Shown here piece after piece: positions 9,280 through 20,240 of a stretch of 40,391 nt of DNA. Made by a program: the position numbers and the translations under genes. Source of the DNA: Alphaproteobacteria bacterium. GTDB lineage: Bacteria > Pseudomonadota > Alphaproteobacteria > Bin65. The notes beneath the pieces were generated by a model that was given only the letters and a program-made list of their open reading frames with translations, was not told where the DNA came from and did no database searches. Each line of letters begins with the position of its first letter. Position 1 is the stretch's first letter. Location: the NCBI GenBank assembly GCA_021776685.1, contig JAJFFJ010000080.1, positions 1 to 40,391 on the forward strand, given 5' to 3'.

Positions 9280-12259
9280 TGAGGCGGCTTCCGTCAGGGT
9301 CAATGAAAACGGTCTCCGTCACTGTCGCGCTCAGGGTCGGGCCACCAAGCGGTTGGGGAATATGGAGGGTGTCGCCCATTCTCTGCCGTCCGTCCTTGAT
9401 CAGCGCCAAGGCAATAGAGCGGCCGAGATTGGCGCTGTAGTAGCTGGATGTCACATGACCGATCATCGTCATCGGCGGCCGGTCCTGCAGTTCTTCGACG
9501 ACCTGCCCGCCTTCCGGCAACACGGCTTGCGGGTCGTCTGTCAGGAGCCCCACAAGCTGTTTCCGGTCGGTGCGCGCCGTGTCTTCACGGGTCAAGGAAC
9601 GTTTGCCGAGGAAGTCTTTGTTTTTGCTAACGATCCAGTCCATGCCCAGATCCAGGGGCGTCACGGTTCCGTCCGTATCCTGACCGACAATGATGTAGCC
9701 CTTCTCCGCGCGCAGAACATGCATCGCCTCAGTGCCGTAGGGCGTAATACCGTGCTTTTCGCCAGTTTCCATCAAAGCGCCCCAGAGCGCGGCGCCATGA
9801 TTGGCCGGCACGTTGATCTCATAGGACAGTTCACCCGAGAAGCTGATGCGGAAAACCCGGGCGGGGATGCCGGCGACAGTCCCTTCCCGCCAGCTCATGA
9901 AGGGGAACTCGTCAGCACTGAGGTCGAGGTCCGTAACCTCGCCCAACAGGTCGCGCGCCTTGGGGCCAGCAATCACAGCCACTGCATATTGCTCCGTGAC
10001 CGAATTTGCATAGACCTTCAATTCCGGCCATTCAGTTTGCAGCCATTCCTCAAGCCACCCAAGGATGCGGGCCGCATTGCCGGTCGTGGTGGTCATCAGG
10101 AAGTGATTCTCGCCGAGGCGGGAGGTGACGCCGTCATCGATCACCATGCCATCCTCGCCCAGCATGAGGCCGTAGCGGCTCCGGCCCACCTCCAGCTTTG
10201 ACCAGGCGTTGGTGTAGATGCGGTTGAGCAGAGCGGGCACATCCGGACCCTGCAGATCAATCTTGCCGAGGGTCGTGGCGTCCAGCATGCCAACGGCATT
10301 CCGCACGGCACGACACTCCCTGTTGACCGCCTCGTCTTTTCCCTCGCCCGGTTGCGGGTAGTAGAAGGGTCGTTTCCATTGGCCCACGTCTTCAAATACT
10401 GCACCAGCTTCATCATGCAGATCGTGCATGGGCGTCCGCCGCGCGGGGTCCATGAATTCGCCCACATCACGCCCCGCCATGGCGCCGAAGTTGAGCGGCG
10501 TGAAGGGGGCACGGAAGGTCGTGGTACCCACCTCAGGGACGGTCACGCCCTGCATCTCCGCCAACAATGCCAATCCAGGCACATTGCCCAGCTTGCCCTG
10601 ATCCGTGCCCATGCCAAGGGTGGTATAGCGCTTCAGGTGCTCGACGGACCTGTATCCTTCCCGATTGGCCAGCCGCACATCACCCACAGTGACGTCGTTT
10701 TGGAAATCGACGAAATGTTTGCGCTCGGATTTCGGTTTTGCCGGCACGGACCAGAATGGCTGCAATGGTGCCTGCTCTGGCTGATCTGACTCCAGCGTAG
10801 GTGCATCACCGCTGCCGCTGAACCCGGCATCTTTTGCAGCATCTGCGCCCGCTGCATGTGCTTCCGCCATGAGAGCGCTCAGACCAATGGTGCCATTGGC
10901 GCGGCCCACCACCCGGGTCGTTTGAGCGGGCACGCCGGGAATGAAGCAGGCATCGGCGGCACGCCAGGCAAGCTTGCCGCCGGACTGGGAGAACAGATGC
11001 ACCGCCGGGCTCCATCCACCCGACATGCCGACCAGATCGCATCTGAGGTAGCGGGGATCACCCACCTGCCCCTCCGCGCCCAGGCTTGCCACCATAACGC
11101 CCCGCACCTTGCGGTGGCCGGCCGCGGAAACCACCGCATGGCCGGGCAGCACCTCGATGCCAACCGCCCGCGCGCGATCAGCCACGGCGCCGGGCTCGGT
11201 CCGGACATCAGCGACCTTGACCCGCGCACCACCGGCGGCCATCGCCATTGCCGGTGCGTAGGCAGTGTCATTATTCGTGAAAAACACGGCCTCCCGGCCC
11301 GGCGTCACGGCATAGCGGGCGTGATAGGTGCCGATCGCCCCCGCGAGCATGACCCCTGGTAAATCGTTGCCCTTGAAGCCAATTGCCCGCTCGAAGGCGC
11401 CTGTCGCCAATACCACCTGGCCGGCTCGAATACGCCAGAGCTTCAGTCGCGGCAGATGCGGCTGAGCGCCTGTGTGCCCCAGATGGTCCGTAACGCTCTC
11501 GCAGGCGATAAGAAAGTTGTGGTCGAAATAGCCTGTGACGACTGTGCGGGTCAGGCAGGTGACCTCATCCATTGCCGCGAGCTCGGCAACGGCGCTCTGC
11601 CGCCACGCTTCACCTGTACCGGCGGATTCATCAAGCAGGCTGCCGCCGAGTTCCGGCAACTGATCCACGAGCACCACCCGCGCGCCCGTTCGGCCGGCCG
11701 CCAACGCGGTGGCCAGGCCCGCGGGACCACCGCCCACCACAAGCACATCGCAATGGATGTTCTGGCGTTCATAGCGGTCAGGGTCCGCCGCTTCCGGCGC
11801 CCGCCCCAGACCGGCGGCGCGGCGGATGGCCTTTTCATAGGTCATCCACCAGGACCGCGGCCACATGAAGGTCTTGTAGTAGAACCCCGCCGGCAACAGC
11901 CGGCCCAGCCGGTTGTTCACGGCCATCAGGTCCCATTTGACGTTCGGCCAGGCGTTGATGCTGGTGGCGGTCAGGCCGTCATACAGCTCGATCTGCGTTG
12001 CCCGGATGTTGGGTTGGGAATGCGCGCCGGTCTCCAGCTGAACCAGCGCATTGGGCTCCTCGACCCCGGCCGTCAGAATGCCTCTTGGCCGGTGGTATTT
12101 GAAGCTGCGCCCAACCAGATGGACACCGTTGGCCAGCAGGGCCGAGGCGAGCGTGTCCCCTGCGTAGCCCTGGTAGCGCTTGCCGTTGAACGTAAAGCCG
12201 AGTGCGCGCGCGCGGTCTATCCGCCCGCCGCCTTCCAGACGGAAGGATTGCCGGCTCAT
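9272..12259 (-). CDS. soxA: Sarcosine oxidase alpha subunit
   Basis: 995 residues, the usual size. The alpha subunit of the heterotetrameric enzyme takes the imine from the beta site and transfers the methyl carbon to tetrahydrofolate. An N-terminal ferredoxin-like domain (about 20-100, FTFNGKRYQGYAGDTLASAL) is followed by a Rossmann NAD/FAD segment with VVGGGPAGLATALAAGRTGA near 175-195 and a second nucleotide domain near 290-400. From about 600 to the end is an aminomethyltransferase (GcvT-like) folate domain with GMLDATTLGKIDLQGPDVP and EAMHVLRAEKGY. Its start overlaps the soxD stop by 4 nt. Confidence 0.97.
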   Translation of the reverse strand: MSRQSFRLEGGGRIDRARALGFTFNGKRYQGYAGDTLASALLANGVHLVGRSFKYHRPRGILTAGVEEPNALVQLETGAHSQPNIRATQIELYDGLTATSINAWPNVKWDLMAVNNRLGRLLPAGFYYKTFMWPRSWWMTYEKAIRRAAGLGRAPEAADPDRYERQNIHCDVLVVGGGPAGLATALAAGRTGARVVLVDQLPELGGSLLDESAGTGEAWRQSAVAELAAMDEVTCLTRTVVTGYFDHNFLIACESVTDHLGHTGAQPHLPRLKLWRIRAGQVVLATGAFERAIGFKGNDLPGVMLAGAIGTYHARYAVTPGREAVFFTNNDTAYAPAMAMAAGGARVKVADVRTEPGAVADRARAVGIEVLPGHAVVSAAGHRKVRGVMVASLGAEGQVGDPRYLRCDLVGMSGGWSPAVHLFSQSGGKLAWRAADACFIPGVPAQTTRVVGRANGTIGLSALMAEAHAAGADAAKDAGFSGSGDAPTLESDQPEQAPLQPFWSVPAKPKSERKHFVDFQNDVTVGDVRLANREGYRSVEHLKRYTTLGMGTDQGKLGNVPGLALLAEMQGVTVPEVGTTTFRAPFTPLNFGAMAGRDVGEFMDPARRTPMHDLHDEAGAVFEDVGQWKRPFYYPQPGEGKDEAVNRECRAVRNAVGMLDATTLGKIDLQGPDVPALLNRIYTNAWSKLEVGRSRYGLMLGEDGMVIDDGVTSRLGENHFLMTTTTGNAARILGWLEEWLQTEWPELKVYANSVTEQYAVAVIAGPKARDLLGEVTDLDLSADEFPFMSWREGTVAGIPARVFRISFSGELSYEINVPANHGAALWGALMETGEKHGITPYGTEAMHVLRAEKGYIIVGQDTDGTVTPLDLGMDWIVSKNKDFLGKRSLTREDTARTDRKQLVGLLTDDPQAVLPEGGQVVEELQDRPPMTMIGHVTSSYYSANLGRSIALALIKDGRQRMGDTLHIPQPLGGPTLSATVTETVFIDPDGSRLNG

Positions 12260-12576
12260 CGCCCTGGTCCGTCTGGCGGTTCGGGAGATTTAGGCAGCGC
12301 CGGCAAATCCGGCTTCTCGCCCGGTTTGTAAATCAGCAAAAATTCATGGCTGACCGTATCGCGGACCACGTTGAACCAGCGCCGGCACCCGTGACTGTGA
12401 ACCCAGCGTTCCCGGTGCAGGCCCTTTGGATTTGTGCGGTGGAATACATAGTGCCCCCATTCGGCATTCGTCATGTCATGGCCGCCCCCTACAGGCCGGG
12501 CGATATGCGCCTCACCGCCATAGCTGAATTCGGTCTCGTCGCGTGGGCCGCACCAGGGGCACTCGATCAGAAACAT
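12256..12576 (-). CDS. soxD: Sarcosine oxidase delta subunit
   Basis: 106 residues from the ATG at 12576. The small zinc-binding subunit begins MFLIECPWCGPRDETEFSYG as is typical, which decides this start over the longer open frame. The probable zinc ligands are C6, C9, H60 and C64 (CPWC and HSHGC). It starts about 10 nt after the soxB stop with an AGGGGACGG ribosome site. The last ~15 residues are proline-rich (LPKSPEPPDGPG). Confidence 0.94.
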   Translation of the reverse strand: MFLIECPWCGPRDETEFSYGGEAHIARPVGGGHDMTNAEWGHYVFHRTNPKGLHRERWVHSHGCRRWFNVVRDTVSHEFLLIYKPGEKPDLPALPKSPEPPDGPGR

Positions 12577-12586
12577 CAGCCGTCCC

Positions 12587-13834
12587 CTAGTGCGCCACGG
12601 CCGCCGCACCGTGCTCATCGATCAGCACACCGGTGGAGAAGCGGTCGAGGGAAAATGGCGCGTTGATCGGATGAGGCTCATCGCGCGCAATTGTGTGGGC
12701 GAAGGCCCAGCCCGAGCCTGGCGTTGCCTTGAAGCCGCCGGTCCCCCAGCCACAGTTGAAATAGAGGTGGTCGACCGGCGTCTTGCTGATGATCGGGCTC
12801 GCGTCGGGGCAGGTATCAACAATACCGCCCCACTGGCGGAGCTGCCGTAGCCGCGAGAAGATCGGAAACAGCTCCGTGATTGCGCCGATCTGCCCTTCAA
12901 TCGTGTGGAAACTGCCGCGCTGGCCATAGGATGTGTAGGCGTCGATACCGGCGCCAATCACCAATTCTCCCTTGTCCGACTGGCTGACATAGACATGGAC
13001 CGCGTTGGACATGACCACACAGTCGAGCACGGGCTTGATCGGCTCTGACACAAGCGCCTGCAACGGGTGGCTCTCCACGGGCATGCGAAACCCGGCCTTG
13101 GCGGCCATCACGCTGGCATGGCCGGCAACGACGACGCCGACCTTGCCGGCTCGGATGGCGCCTTGGGTGGTTTCCACGCCCTGGACCTGGCCGTCCTCGA
13201 CCAGGAAATCGGTCACTTCGCAGTTCTGGATGATATCTACGCCATGGGCATCTGCGGCACGGGCATATCCCCAGGCGACCGCATCGTGCCGCGCCACACC
13301 GCCCCGCCGCTGTAACGACGCGCCCAGGATGGGATAGCGCAGGTCCGGCGACACATTGATGATCGGCACCAGTTTCTTGATTTCAGTCGGGGTCAGGATT
13401 TCCGAATCTATGCCATTCAGCCGGATGGCGTTCACCCGACGTGACAACTCTTTGAGGTCATGCTCGTTGTGGGCAAGGTTCAGCACGCCGCGCTGGCTCA
13501 GCATGATGTTGTAATTCAGGTCCTGGCTGAGTCCCTCGTAGAGCTTCAGCGATTTTTCATAGATTGCGGCGCTTTCATCCCAGAGATAGTTGGAGCGGAT
13601 GATCGTGGTATTTCGCCCCGTATTGCCGCCGCCCAGCCAGCCTTTCTCGATCACTGCCACATTGGTGATGCCGTGCTCTTTGGCGAGATAGTAGGCGGTT
13701 GCCAGTCCATGCCCGCCGCCGCCGACGATGACCACATCATAGGCAGGCTTCGGCGCCGGGCTGCGCCAGGCTTCCGGCCACTTCTCGTGGTAGGACAAGG
13801 CGTTTCGCGCCAGGCTGAAAATGGAATAGCGCAT
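12587..13834 (-). CDS. soxB: Sarcosine oxidase beta subunit
   Basis: 415 residues. This is the catalytic subunit that oxidises sarcosine at a non-covalent FAD. The dinucleotide motif [17 protein letters not shown] is at about 34-50 and the [16 protein letters not shown] segment at about 69-84. The [13 protein letters not shown] motif (H183) is at the place where this family attaches FMN through histidine; I give that residue from memory of the family. A GAGG ribosome site precedes the ATG. It is the first gene of the sox-metVF-fhs run. Between it and tRNA-Asp there are 190 nt in which I see no clear promoter. Confidence 0.96.
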   Translation of the reverse strand: MRYSIFSLARNALSYHEKWPEAWRSPAPKPAYDVVIVGGGGHGLATAYYLAKEHGITNVAVIEKGWLGGGNTGRNTTIIRSNYLWDESAAIYEKSLKLYEGLSQDLNYNIMLSQRGVLNLAHNEHDLKELSRRVNAIRLNGIDSEILTPTEIKKLVPIINVSPDLRYPILGASLQRRGGVARHDAVAWGYARAADAHGVDIIQNCEVTDFLVEDGQVQGVETTQGAIRAGKVGVVVAGHASVMAAKAGFRMPVESHPLQALVSEPIKPVLDCVVMSNAVHVYVSQSDKGELVIGAGIDAYTSYGQRGSFHTIEGQIGAITELFPIFSRLRQLRQWGGIVDTCPDASPIISKTPVDHLYFNCGWGTGGFKATPGSGWAFAHTIARDEPHPINAPFSLDRFSTGVLIDEHGAAAVAH

Positions 13835-14024
13835 ATCTTTGCGCCTCGATAACTGCGGACGGTGAGGATTACCTTAGATTGCCCGCAATGCCAGCCAGAA
13901 CAAAAGGGCTCTGTTTTTCCCGCGACCCCAGCTGTTCTGGCCGCGACTCCAAAGAGCCGCCGTGAGCCGATTGCTCTCAGTCGCCGGATAGATCCAATCA
14001 ATCATGTCAACTAGGTCGGGGGAA

Positions 14025-14101
<77 letters not shown>

Positions 14102-14238
14102 ACAGGGCAATTCCTGTGCGGAACGCATGAAGGCTGCGATGTAGTTGATGCCACCAGACCTGTCAAGCAGCGCCGGATTCCCGAGCCGTATCCGCGACCT
14201 TATTTCTCCGAAGGGCCGGCCTGAACGCCCGTGAGCCT

Positions 14239-14760
14239 TTACCTGATTTTGGCGAGGTGCCCGTAGTTTACGGTCCAAAGAAGCGATTCCACCTGTGCAG
14301 GCTTAACCCATTTTCCGGCGAAAAGAACGGTGATCCGCCGATCCACGTGGGTGACATAGGTGACGTTCTCGCCCTTTTTCCGGACCAGGAAGATGCGGCC
14401 CTTGAGACCAATGATGGCAAAGCCGTTCTTTTTGGCCAGTGCCGGGTCTTTCTCCATCTTCAGCCGCCATGGCGGTTTTTTCCAACCGGGCGACGCGCCA
14501 ATGATAATCTGTACTTGAGGGCCCATGCCGCTGCCTGCACCCTCGGGGCGATAGGTCCGCTTGGCGTAGATTTCCTTCTGGAATGCAGAACGAATCACCT
14601 GAGCCGTAACTTTTGTCGCCATCCAACCCTGCGGCACCGCTGGCAGGGAGGCTGCAAATCGCTCTTTCACGCCGTTCCAGGCCTTCATATCCGCAATCGC
14701 CATTGCCGGCGTTGCAGCGACGACCAGGAGCGCGATGAAAGTTCGAAGGAACGCTTTCAT
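14239..14760 (-). CDS. Secreted protein of unknown function, paralogue of the upstream neighbour
   Basis: 173 residues. An N-terminal signal peptide (MKAFLRTFIALLVVAATPAMA, cleavage likely after AMA near residue 21) implies export to the periplasm. I do not recognise the family. The mature part is basic and contains KDPALAKKNGFAIIGLKGRI, then FLVRKKGENVTYVTHVDRRITVLFAG. This stretch aligns with the neighbouring protein (DPKRAKRRGYTIKKFDG..LALVRDLGHKREIRIWPNKYILVMAVG), so the two are probably a tandem duplication. Its ATG overlaps the neighbour's stop (ATGA), so both are likely made together. Confidence 0.82.
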   Translation of the reverse strand: MKAFLRTFIALLVVAATPAMAIADMKAWNGVKERFAASLPAVPQGWMATKVTAQVIRSAFQKEIYAKRTYRPEGAGSGMGPQVQIIIGASPGWKKPPWRLKMEKDPALAKKNGFAIIGLKGRIFLVRKKGENVTYVTHVDRRITVLFAGKWVKPAQVESLLWTVNYGHLAKIR

Positions 14761-15299
14761 TTTCGGCGCCTGGGCTTGGGGCCGAAATGCACCCGGCTGA
14801 TTTCCTTGAATTTGACAATCTTCAGGTGCGATTCGATTTCTTCGAGCTTCGCAGACCCCACGGCCATCACCAGTATGTATTTGTTAGGCCAAATGCGGAT
14901 CTCGCGCTTGTGGCCCAGGTCGCGCACAAGCGCCAGCATCCCGTCGAACTTCTTGATCGTATATCCACGCCGTTTTGCGCGTTTAGGGTCCTGAAGCAGC
15001 TCATATTTGTAGAGCAGACTGCGGGAATGGGTCTCGTAGCGAATTGTGAAGCTGTCAAAGCCCTCGGTCGCGCGATAGCGCCGGGTTGCCTCGATTCGGC
15101 TACGGCGCCACGAAGTGCGCGGACGTCCGGTCTTCCAGCCAGCGCGCGCCTCCGGAAGAAGCGATGCCAGCCGTTGAGAGGCCGCCAGCCGCTGGCCAGG
15201 CTTGAGTTCTTTCAGATCTTCAGCTTGCGCCGGCCCTGCAGCCAAAAGAACCACTGCAGCAAAAACCAACCGCCAAACCTGGATTGCCGTCTTGGCCAT
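14757..15299 (-). CDS. Secreted protein of unknown function, first of a tandem paralogue pair
   Basis: 180 residues from the ATG at 15299. I chose this start because an AGGAGCGAGGC ribosome site lies right before it, the longer frame would read through tRNA-Val, and a clean signal peptide follows (MAKTAIQVWRLVFAAVVLLAAGPAQA, with the AQA cleavage near residue 26; written here only to describe it: basic n-region, hydrophobic core 10-21). The mature protein is rich in arginine and lysine and ends PKPRRRK. No family recognised. The C-terminal half matches the next gene downstream. Confidence 0.82.
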   Translation of the reverse strand: MAKTAIQVWRLVFAAVVLLAAGPAQAEDLKELKPGQRLAASQRLASLLPEARAGWKTGRPRTSWRRSRIEATRRYRATEGFDSFTIRYETHSRSLLYKYELLQDPKRAKRRGYTIKKFDGMLALVRDLGHKREIRIWPNKYILVMAVGSAKLEEIESHLKIVKFKEISRVHFGPKPRRRK

Positions 15300-15393
15300 G
15301 CCTCGCTCCTGCGATTCCAACATTCCCAGTGCATATACGCACGCTGCCCCGGCGGCAACCACCGGAGCGGGAAATTGTATTGAGCCGGGGAAC

Positions 15394-15469
15394 TGGTGGG
15401 CGGTGACGGGCTCGAACCGCCGACCCCCTCGGTGTAAACGAGGTGCTCTACCAACTGAGCTAACCGCCC
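15394..15469 (-). tRNA. tRNA-Val (anticodon TAC)
   Basis: A complete 76-nt cloverleaf on the minus strand beginning GGGCGGTTAGCTCAG. The anticodon arm is CCTCG-TTTACAC-CGAGG with anticodon TAC, the T arm GGCGG-TTCGAGC-CCGTC, the acceptor GGGCGGT/ACCGCCC, then A and an encoded CCA. It lies between the hupB terminator and the secreted-protein pair. Confidence 0.97.
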
Positions 15470-15521
15470 GAATTGCCACAGGCAGAAATCGCCGCGACGT
15501 GGATTTGGCCTGAAATGCCGA

Positions 15522-15547
15522 ACCCCCGCGCCATCAAGCGCGGGGGT
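15522..15547 (-). terminator. Stem-loop after hupB
   Basis: A perfect 10-bp GC-rich stem (ACCCCCGCGC on the plus strand pairing with GCGCGGGGGT) around a 6-nt loop, about 50 nt beyond the hupB stop and upstream of tRNA-Val. No run of U follows on the minus strand, so it may be a non-canonical terminator or a 3'-end protecting hairpin. Confidence 0.6.
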
Positions 15548-15597
15548 CCAGTTTAGCCAGCAGCAGTTGCCAGCCGTCAACGAGGCAGATGGGCGCG

Positions 15598-15870
15598 CTA
15601 GTTCAGCGAGTCCTTGAGCCCCTTGCCGGCTTTGAACTTGGCCTGCTTGGATGCCGGAATCTGGATTGGTTCCTGGGTGGCCGGGTTGCGGCCCATCATT
15701 GCGGCACGTTGTGCCACATGAAATGTGCCGAAGCCGAAGATGCGCACTTCTTGTCCGCCCTTCAAGCTAGCCGTAATGCAATCGAACACAGCGTCCACCG
15801 CACGGCCTGCATCGGCCTTGGAGATACCAGCAGCATCCGCGACCTTGGCGGCGAGATCGTTTTTGTTCAA
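15598..15870 (-). CDS. hupB: DNA-binding protein HU
   Basis: 90 residues. HU is a small dimeric nucleoid protein that bends DNA. The protein starts MNKNDLAAKVADAAGISKAD and contains the DNA-arm signature GRNPATQEPIQIPAS followed by a basic FKAGKGLKD end. The start is a TTG at 15870: it has an AAGGAGG ribosome site five nt upstream and gives the family's exact N-terminus, while the longer upstream frame does not resemble HU. It lies downstream of lon, the usual alphaproteobacterial and gammaproteobacterial order. Confidence 0.96.
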   Translation of the reverse strand: MNKNDLAAKVADAAGISKADAGRAVDAVFDCITASLKGGQEVRIFGFGTFHVAQRAAMMGRNPATQEPIQIPASKQAKFKAGKGLKDSLN

Positions 15871-16091
15871 GACACCCTCCTTATTGATTGATCGGAGTTC
15901 GATCCGGGTATTGATCGGGTTTGATCTGTTTAAAGGCACGTCACGACATGCCGAAAGGTGGGCTGAGGTGGATCCACGAGGCGCCTCCCCGCATTGCCCG
16001 AGCATGCGATATGATCACTATAGGCACGAAAAAACCGGGCCATATAGCGGAATTTGCGCACTTTGTGCGGTTTTCTGGGGATTATTCCGGC

Positions 16092-16149
16092 AAATCTGGG
16101 GGTGATTTCGCCCCGCCGACGGGACCGGGCGAAATCACATGCCAGATTT
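16092..16149 (-). terminator. Long stem-loop directly after lon
   Basis: A 12-bp perfect stem (GTGATTTCGCCC with GGGCGAAATCAC) is extended below a small internal loop by a further 8 bp (AAATCTGG with CCAGATTT), giving a 58-nt hairpin that begins 5 nt after the lon stop. No U-tract follows. It probably ends lon transcripts or shields their 3' end; because it is nearly symmetric it could also serve the other strand. Confidence 0.6.
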
Positions 16150-16153
16150 ATGC

Positions 16154-18571
16154 TCAGTGGCGAAAAACGCCTTCGCGCTCGTCCTCGTCTGTGTTGGCCG
16201 CCACCTCGACTACAGACTCGGTCTTTTCATCCCATTCGATAGGTATCGGCTGAGAAACAAGTGCGTGCTCCAGCACCTGGTCGACATTGGATACCGGGAT
16301 GATCTCAAGGCCCTTTTTGACATTGTTCGGAATGTCTTCGAGGTCTTTTTCGTTGTCCTCGGGGATCAACACGCGTTTCAGGCCACCACGAAGCGCAGCC
16401 AGCAACTTCTCCTTGAGGCCACCGATTGGCAAGACCCGTCCCCGCAGGGTGATCTCCCCGGTCATGGCTACATCCTTGCGCACTTCAATACCGGTCAGGA
16501 CCGAGACAATCGACGTGATCATCGCGACACCGGCGGACGGGCCGTCTTTCGGTGTTGCGCCCTCTGGGACATGGACGTGAATGTCACTCTTGTTGAAGAT
16601 CGTTGGCTTGATGCCAAAGCTGGCCGCCCTTGACCGGACGAAACTTTCGGCGGCCTGGACCGATTCTTTCATCACGTCACCCAGCTTGCCGGTAGCCGTT
16701 ACCTTGCCTTTGCCAGGCAGGGTCACCGATTCGATGGTCAGCAACTCACCACCAACCTCGGTCCAGGCTAGGCCGGTGACAATGCCGATCATGTCTTCAT
16801 GTTCGGTTTGGCCAAACCGGTATTTGCGGATGCCAGCGAATTTACCCAGATTCTTGGTGGTGAAATTCAGCTTGGTGACCCGGCCGGCAACGATTTCCTT
16901 GACCGTTTTCCGCGCCAGATTGGCAATTTCGCGTTCCAGATTCCGGACGCCCGCCTCACGGGAATAGTACCGGATGAGGTCGCGGAGCGCCGTGTCGGAG
17001 ACCGACCACTCATCGTCCACAAGACCGTGCTGTTCCCGCTGCTTGGGAATCAGATGGCGCTTTGCGATCTCAACCTTTTCATCTTCGGTATATCCGGGGA
17101 TCCGGATGATCTCCATGCGGTCGAGCAGCGGCTGCGGCATACGCAATGTATTCGCCGTCGTCAGGAACATGACCTCCGAAAGATCGTAGTCGATCTCGAG
17201 ATAGTGATCGTTGAAGGTACTGTTCTGCTCGGGATCAAGAACTTCGAGCAGGGCGGCCGATGGATCGCCCCGCCAGTCAGCGCCGAGCTTGTCCACCTCG
17301 TCGAGAAGGAACAGCGGGTTCGACGTCTTGGCCTTTTTCATCGACTGGACAATCTTGCCCGGCATCGAGCCGATATATGTGCGCCGGTGGCCACGGATTT
17401 CCGCTTCGTCACGAACACCGCCCAGGGACAGGCGTACGAAGTTACGGCCAGTGGCGCGGGCAACCGATTTGCCGAGCGACGTCTTGCCGACACCGGGAGG
17501 GCCTACCAGGCACAGGATCGGTCCGCGGATTTTCTTCACCCGCTGCTGCACGGCGAGATACTCGATGATCCGTTCCTTGACCTTTTCCAGGCCATAGTGG
17601 TCGTCGTCGAGGATTTGCTCGGCATTGTCGATGTCGTGCTTCAGCTTGGTGCGCTTCTTCCACGGAATGCCGATCAGCCAGTCGAGGTAGTTGCGGACCA
17701 CCGTCGCCTCGGCGGACATCGGGCTCATGGTCTTGAGCTTTTTCATCTCCGCGTTGGCTTTTTCCCGCGCTTCCTTGGTCAGGCGGGTCTTTTTGATCTT
17801 CTCTTCCAGTTCCGCGACTTCGTCCCGGCCGTCTTCCGAATCGCCGAGTTCCTTCTGAATCGCCTTCATCTGTTCGTTCAGATAATACTCGCGCTGGGTC
17901 TTCTCCATCTGGCGCTTGACACGATTACGGATGCGCTTTTCCACCTGCATCACGCCGATCTCGCCTTCCATATAGGAGTAGATCTTCTCCAGGCGTTCAC
18001 GGGTGTTGTGGATTTCCAGAAGCTCCTGCTTTTCCGGGATCTTCAGATTCAGATGCGAAGCAATGGTGTCCGCGAGTTTGGAGGCCTCGTCGATCTGGTT
18101 GATCGAGACCAGTACCTCCGGCGGAATTTTGCGGTTGAGCTTGATATACTGCTCGAACTGGGACACGGCGGTGCGTGACAGCGCTTCGACCTCGCGGTCG
18201 TCGCCGCCCTCTTCTTCCACCACTTCGGCATAGGCCTGGAAGAAATCCTCGTTGTCGTTGTAGCGCAGGACACGGGAGCGCTGACCGCCTTCCACAAGGA
18301 CCTTGACCGTGCCGTCAGGCAGCTTCAGCAACTGCAGGACCGTGCCGATCGTGCCCATGGAGAATATGTCAGCAGGTGTTGGATCGTCCTGGGCCGCGTT
18401 TTTCTGGGCGACCAGCAGGATCTGCTTGTCGTCCTGCATCACGTCCTCAAGCGCGCGCACTGATTTGTCCCGGCCAACGAACAGCGGAACAATCATGTGC
18501 GGGAAGACGACGATGTCGCGAAGGGGCAAGACGGGATAAAGGGTGCCGCCAGAGCTCTGAATTTCGAACAT
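16154..18571 (-). CDS. lon: ATP-dependent protease Lon
   Basis: 805 residues. Lon is a cytoplasmic hexameric AAA+ protease that degrades damaged and some regulatory proteins. The N-terminal substrate-binding domain ([20 protein letters not shown]) is at 12-31, the central ATPase has Walker [14 protein letters not shown] and [16 protein letters not shown], and the C-terminal protease domain has the Ser-Lys dyad at S679 (DGPSAGVAM) and K722 ([10 protein letters not shown]). The length and dyad numbering equal those of the E. coli enzyme. It follows clpX after a 212-nt gap and is followed by hupB. Confidence 0.98.
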   Translation of the reverse strand: MFEIQSSGGTLYPVLPLRDIVVFPHMIVPLFVGRDKSVRALEDVMQDDKQILLVAQKNAAQDDPTPADIFSMGTIGTVLQLLKLPDGTVKVLVEGGQRSRVLRYNDNEDFFQAYAEVVEEEGGDDREVEALSRTAVSQFEQYIKLNRKIPPEVLVSINQIDEASKLADTIASHLNLKIPEKQELLEIHNTRERLEKIYSYMEGEIGVMQVEKRIRNRVKRQMEKTQREYYLNEQMKAIQKELGDSEDGRDEVAELEEKIKKTRLTKEAREKANAEMKKLKTMSPMSAEATVVRNYLDWLIGIPWKKRTKLKHDIDNAEQILDDDHYGLEKVKERIIEYLAVQQRVKKIRGPILCLVGPPGVGKTSLGKSVARATGRNFVRLSLGGVRDEAEIRGHRRTYIGSMPGKIVQSMKKAKTSNPLFLLDEVDKLGADWRGDPSAALLEVLDPEQNSTFNDHYLEIDYDLSEVMFLTTANTLRMPQPLLDRMEIIRIPGYTEDEKVEIAKRHLIPKQREQHGLVDDEWSVSDTALRDLIRYYSREAGVRNLEREIANLARKTVKEIVAGRVTKLNFTTKNLGKFAGIRKYRFGQTEHEDMIGIVTGLAWTEVGGELLTIESVTLPGKGKVTATGKLGDVMKESVQAAESFVRSRAASFGIKPTIFNKSDIHVHVPEGATPKDGPSAGVAMITSIVSVLTGIEVRKDVAMTGEITLRGRVLPIGGLKEKLLAALRGGLKRVLIPEDNEKDLEDIPNNVKKGLEIIPVSNVDQVLEHALVSQPIPIEWDEKTESVVEVAANTDEDEREGVFRH

Positions 18572-18783
18572 GCTTCAAGCTTTCACGTTGTGGGACCGCC
18601 GGATGCGCATCCCGGACCGCACGCCGCCTCCTTCAGAGGCCGGCATACGTAGTTAAATTTGGTCCTCCCAACGGTCCGGATCAAGGTGGGCCCGAATTAT
18701 TCAGCGTCAATCGCAGCTTTTCCGCCATTCCCCCAGCGGTTGGCTGCAGCCATGTGATGGCGACGCAAGGCCTGTGGGTGCGC

Positions 18784-20046
<1,263 letters not shown>

Positions 20047-20240
20047 GAAATCTCGCTTCCCAGATTGCCTGAACCGGTACCCCGGCTTCGTGCGCGATTG
20101 GCCGGCATGTTAGCTGTTCCCACGCGGGCACGACAAACACAATATCCGGCATACCCCGCAGAAATTAACAAATTGGTAACGATATCGGCCAAGGCAACCC
20201 CATCGGCATTCCGAACAGGGGTATTACGGAAACTTTTCAC

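Noticed and set aside
9074-10201. 375-codon plus-strand frame opposite soxA and soxG
   Set aside because: A shadow frame without ribosome site or domain.
14757-15479. Longer version of the first secreted paralogue
   Set aside because: The added 60 codons read through tRNA-Val and remove the signal peptide from the N-terminus.
16799-18178. 459-codon plus-strand frame opposite lon
   Set aside because: A shadow of lon with no family content, explained by codon bias.
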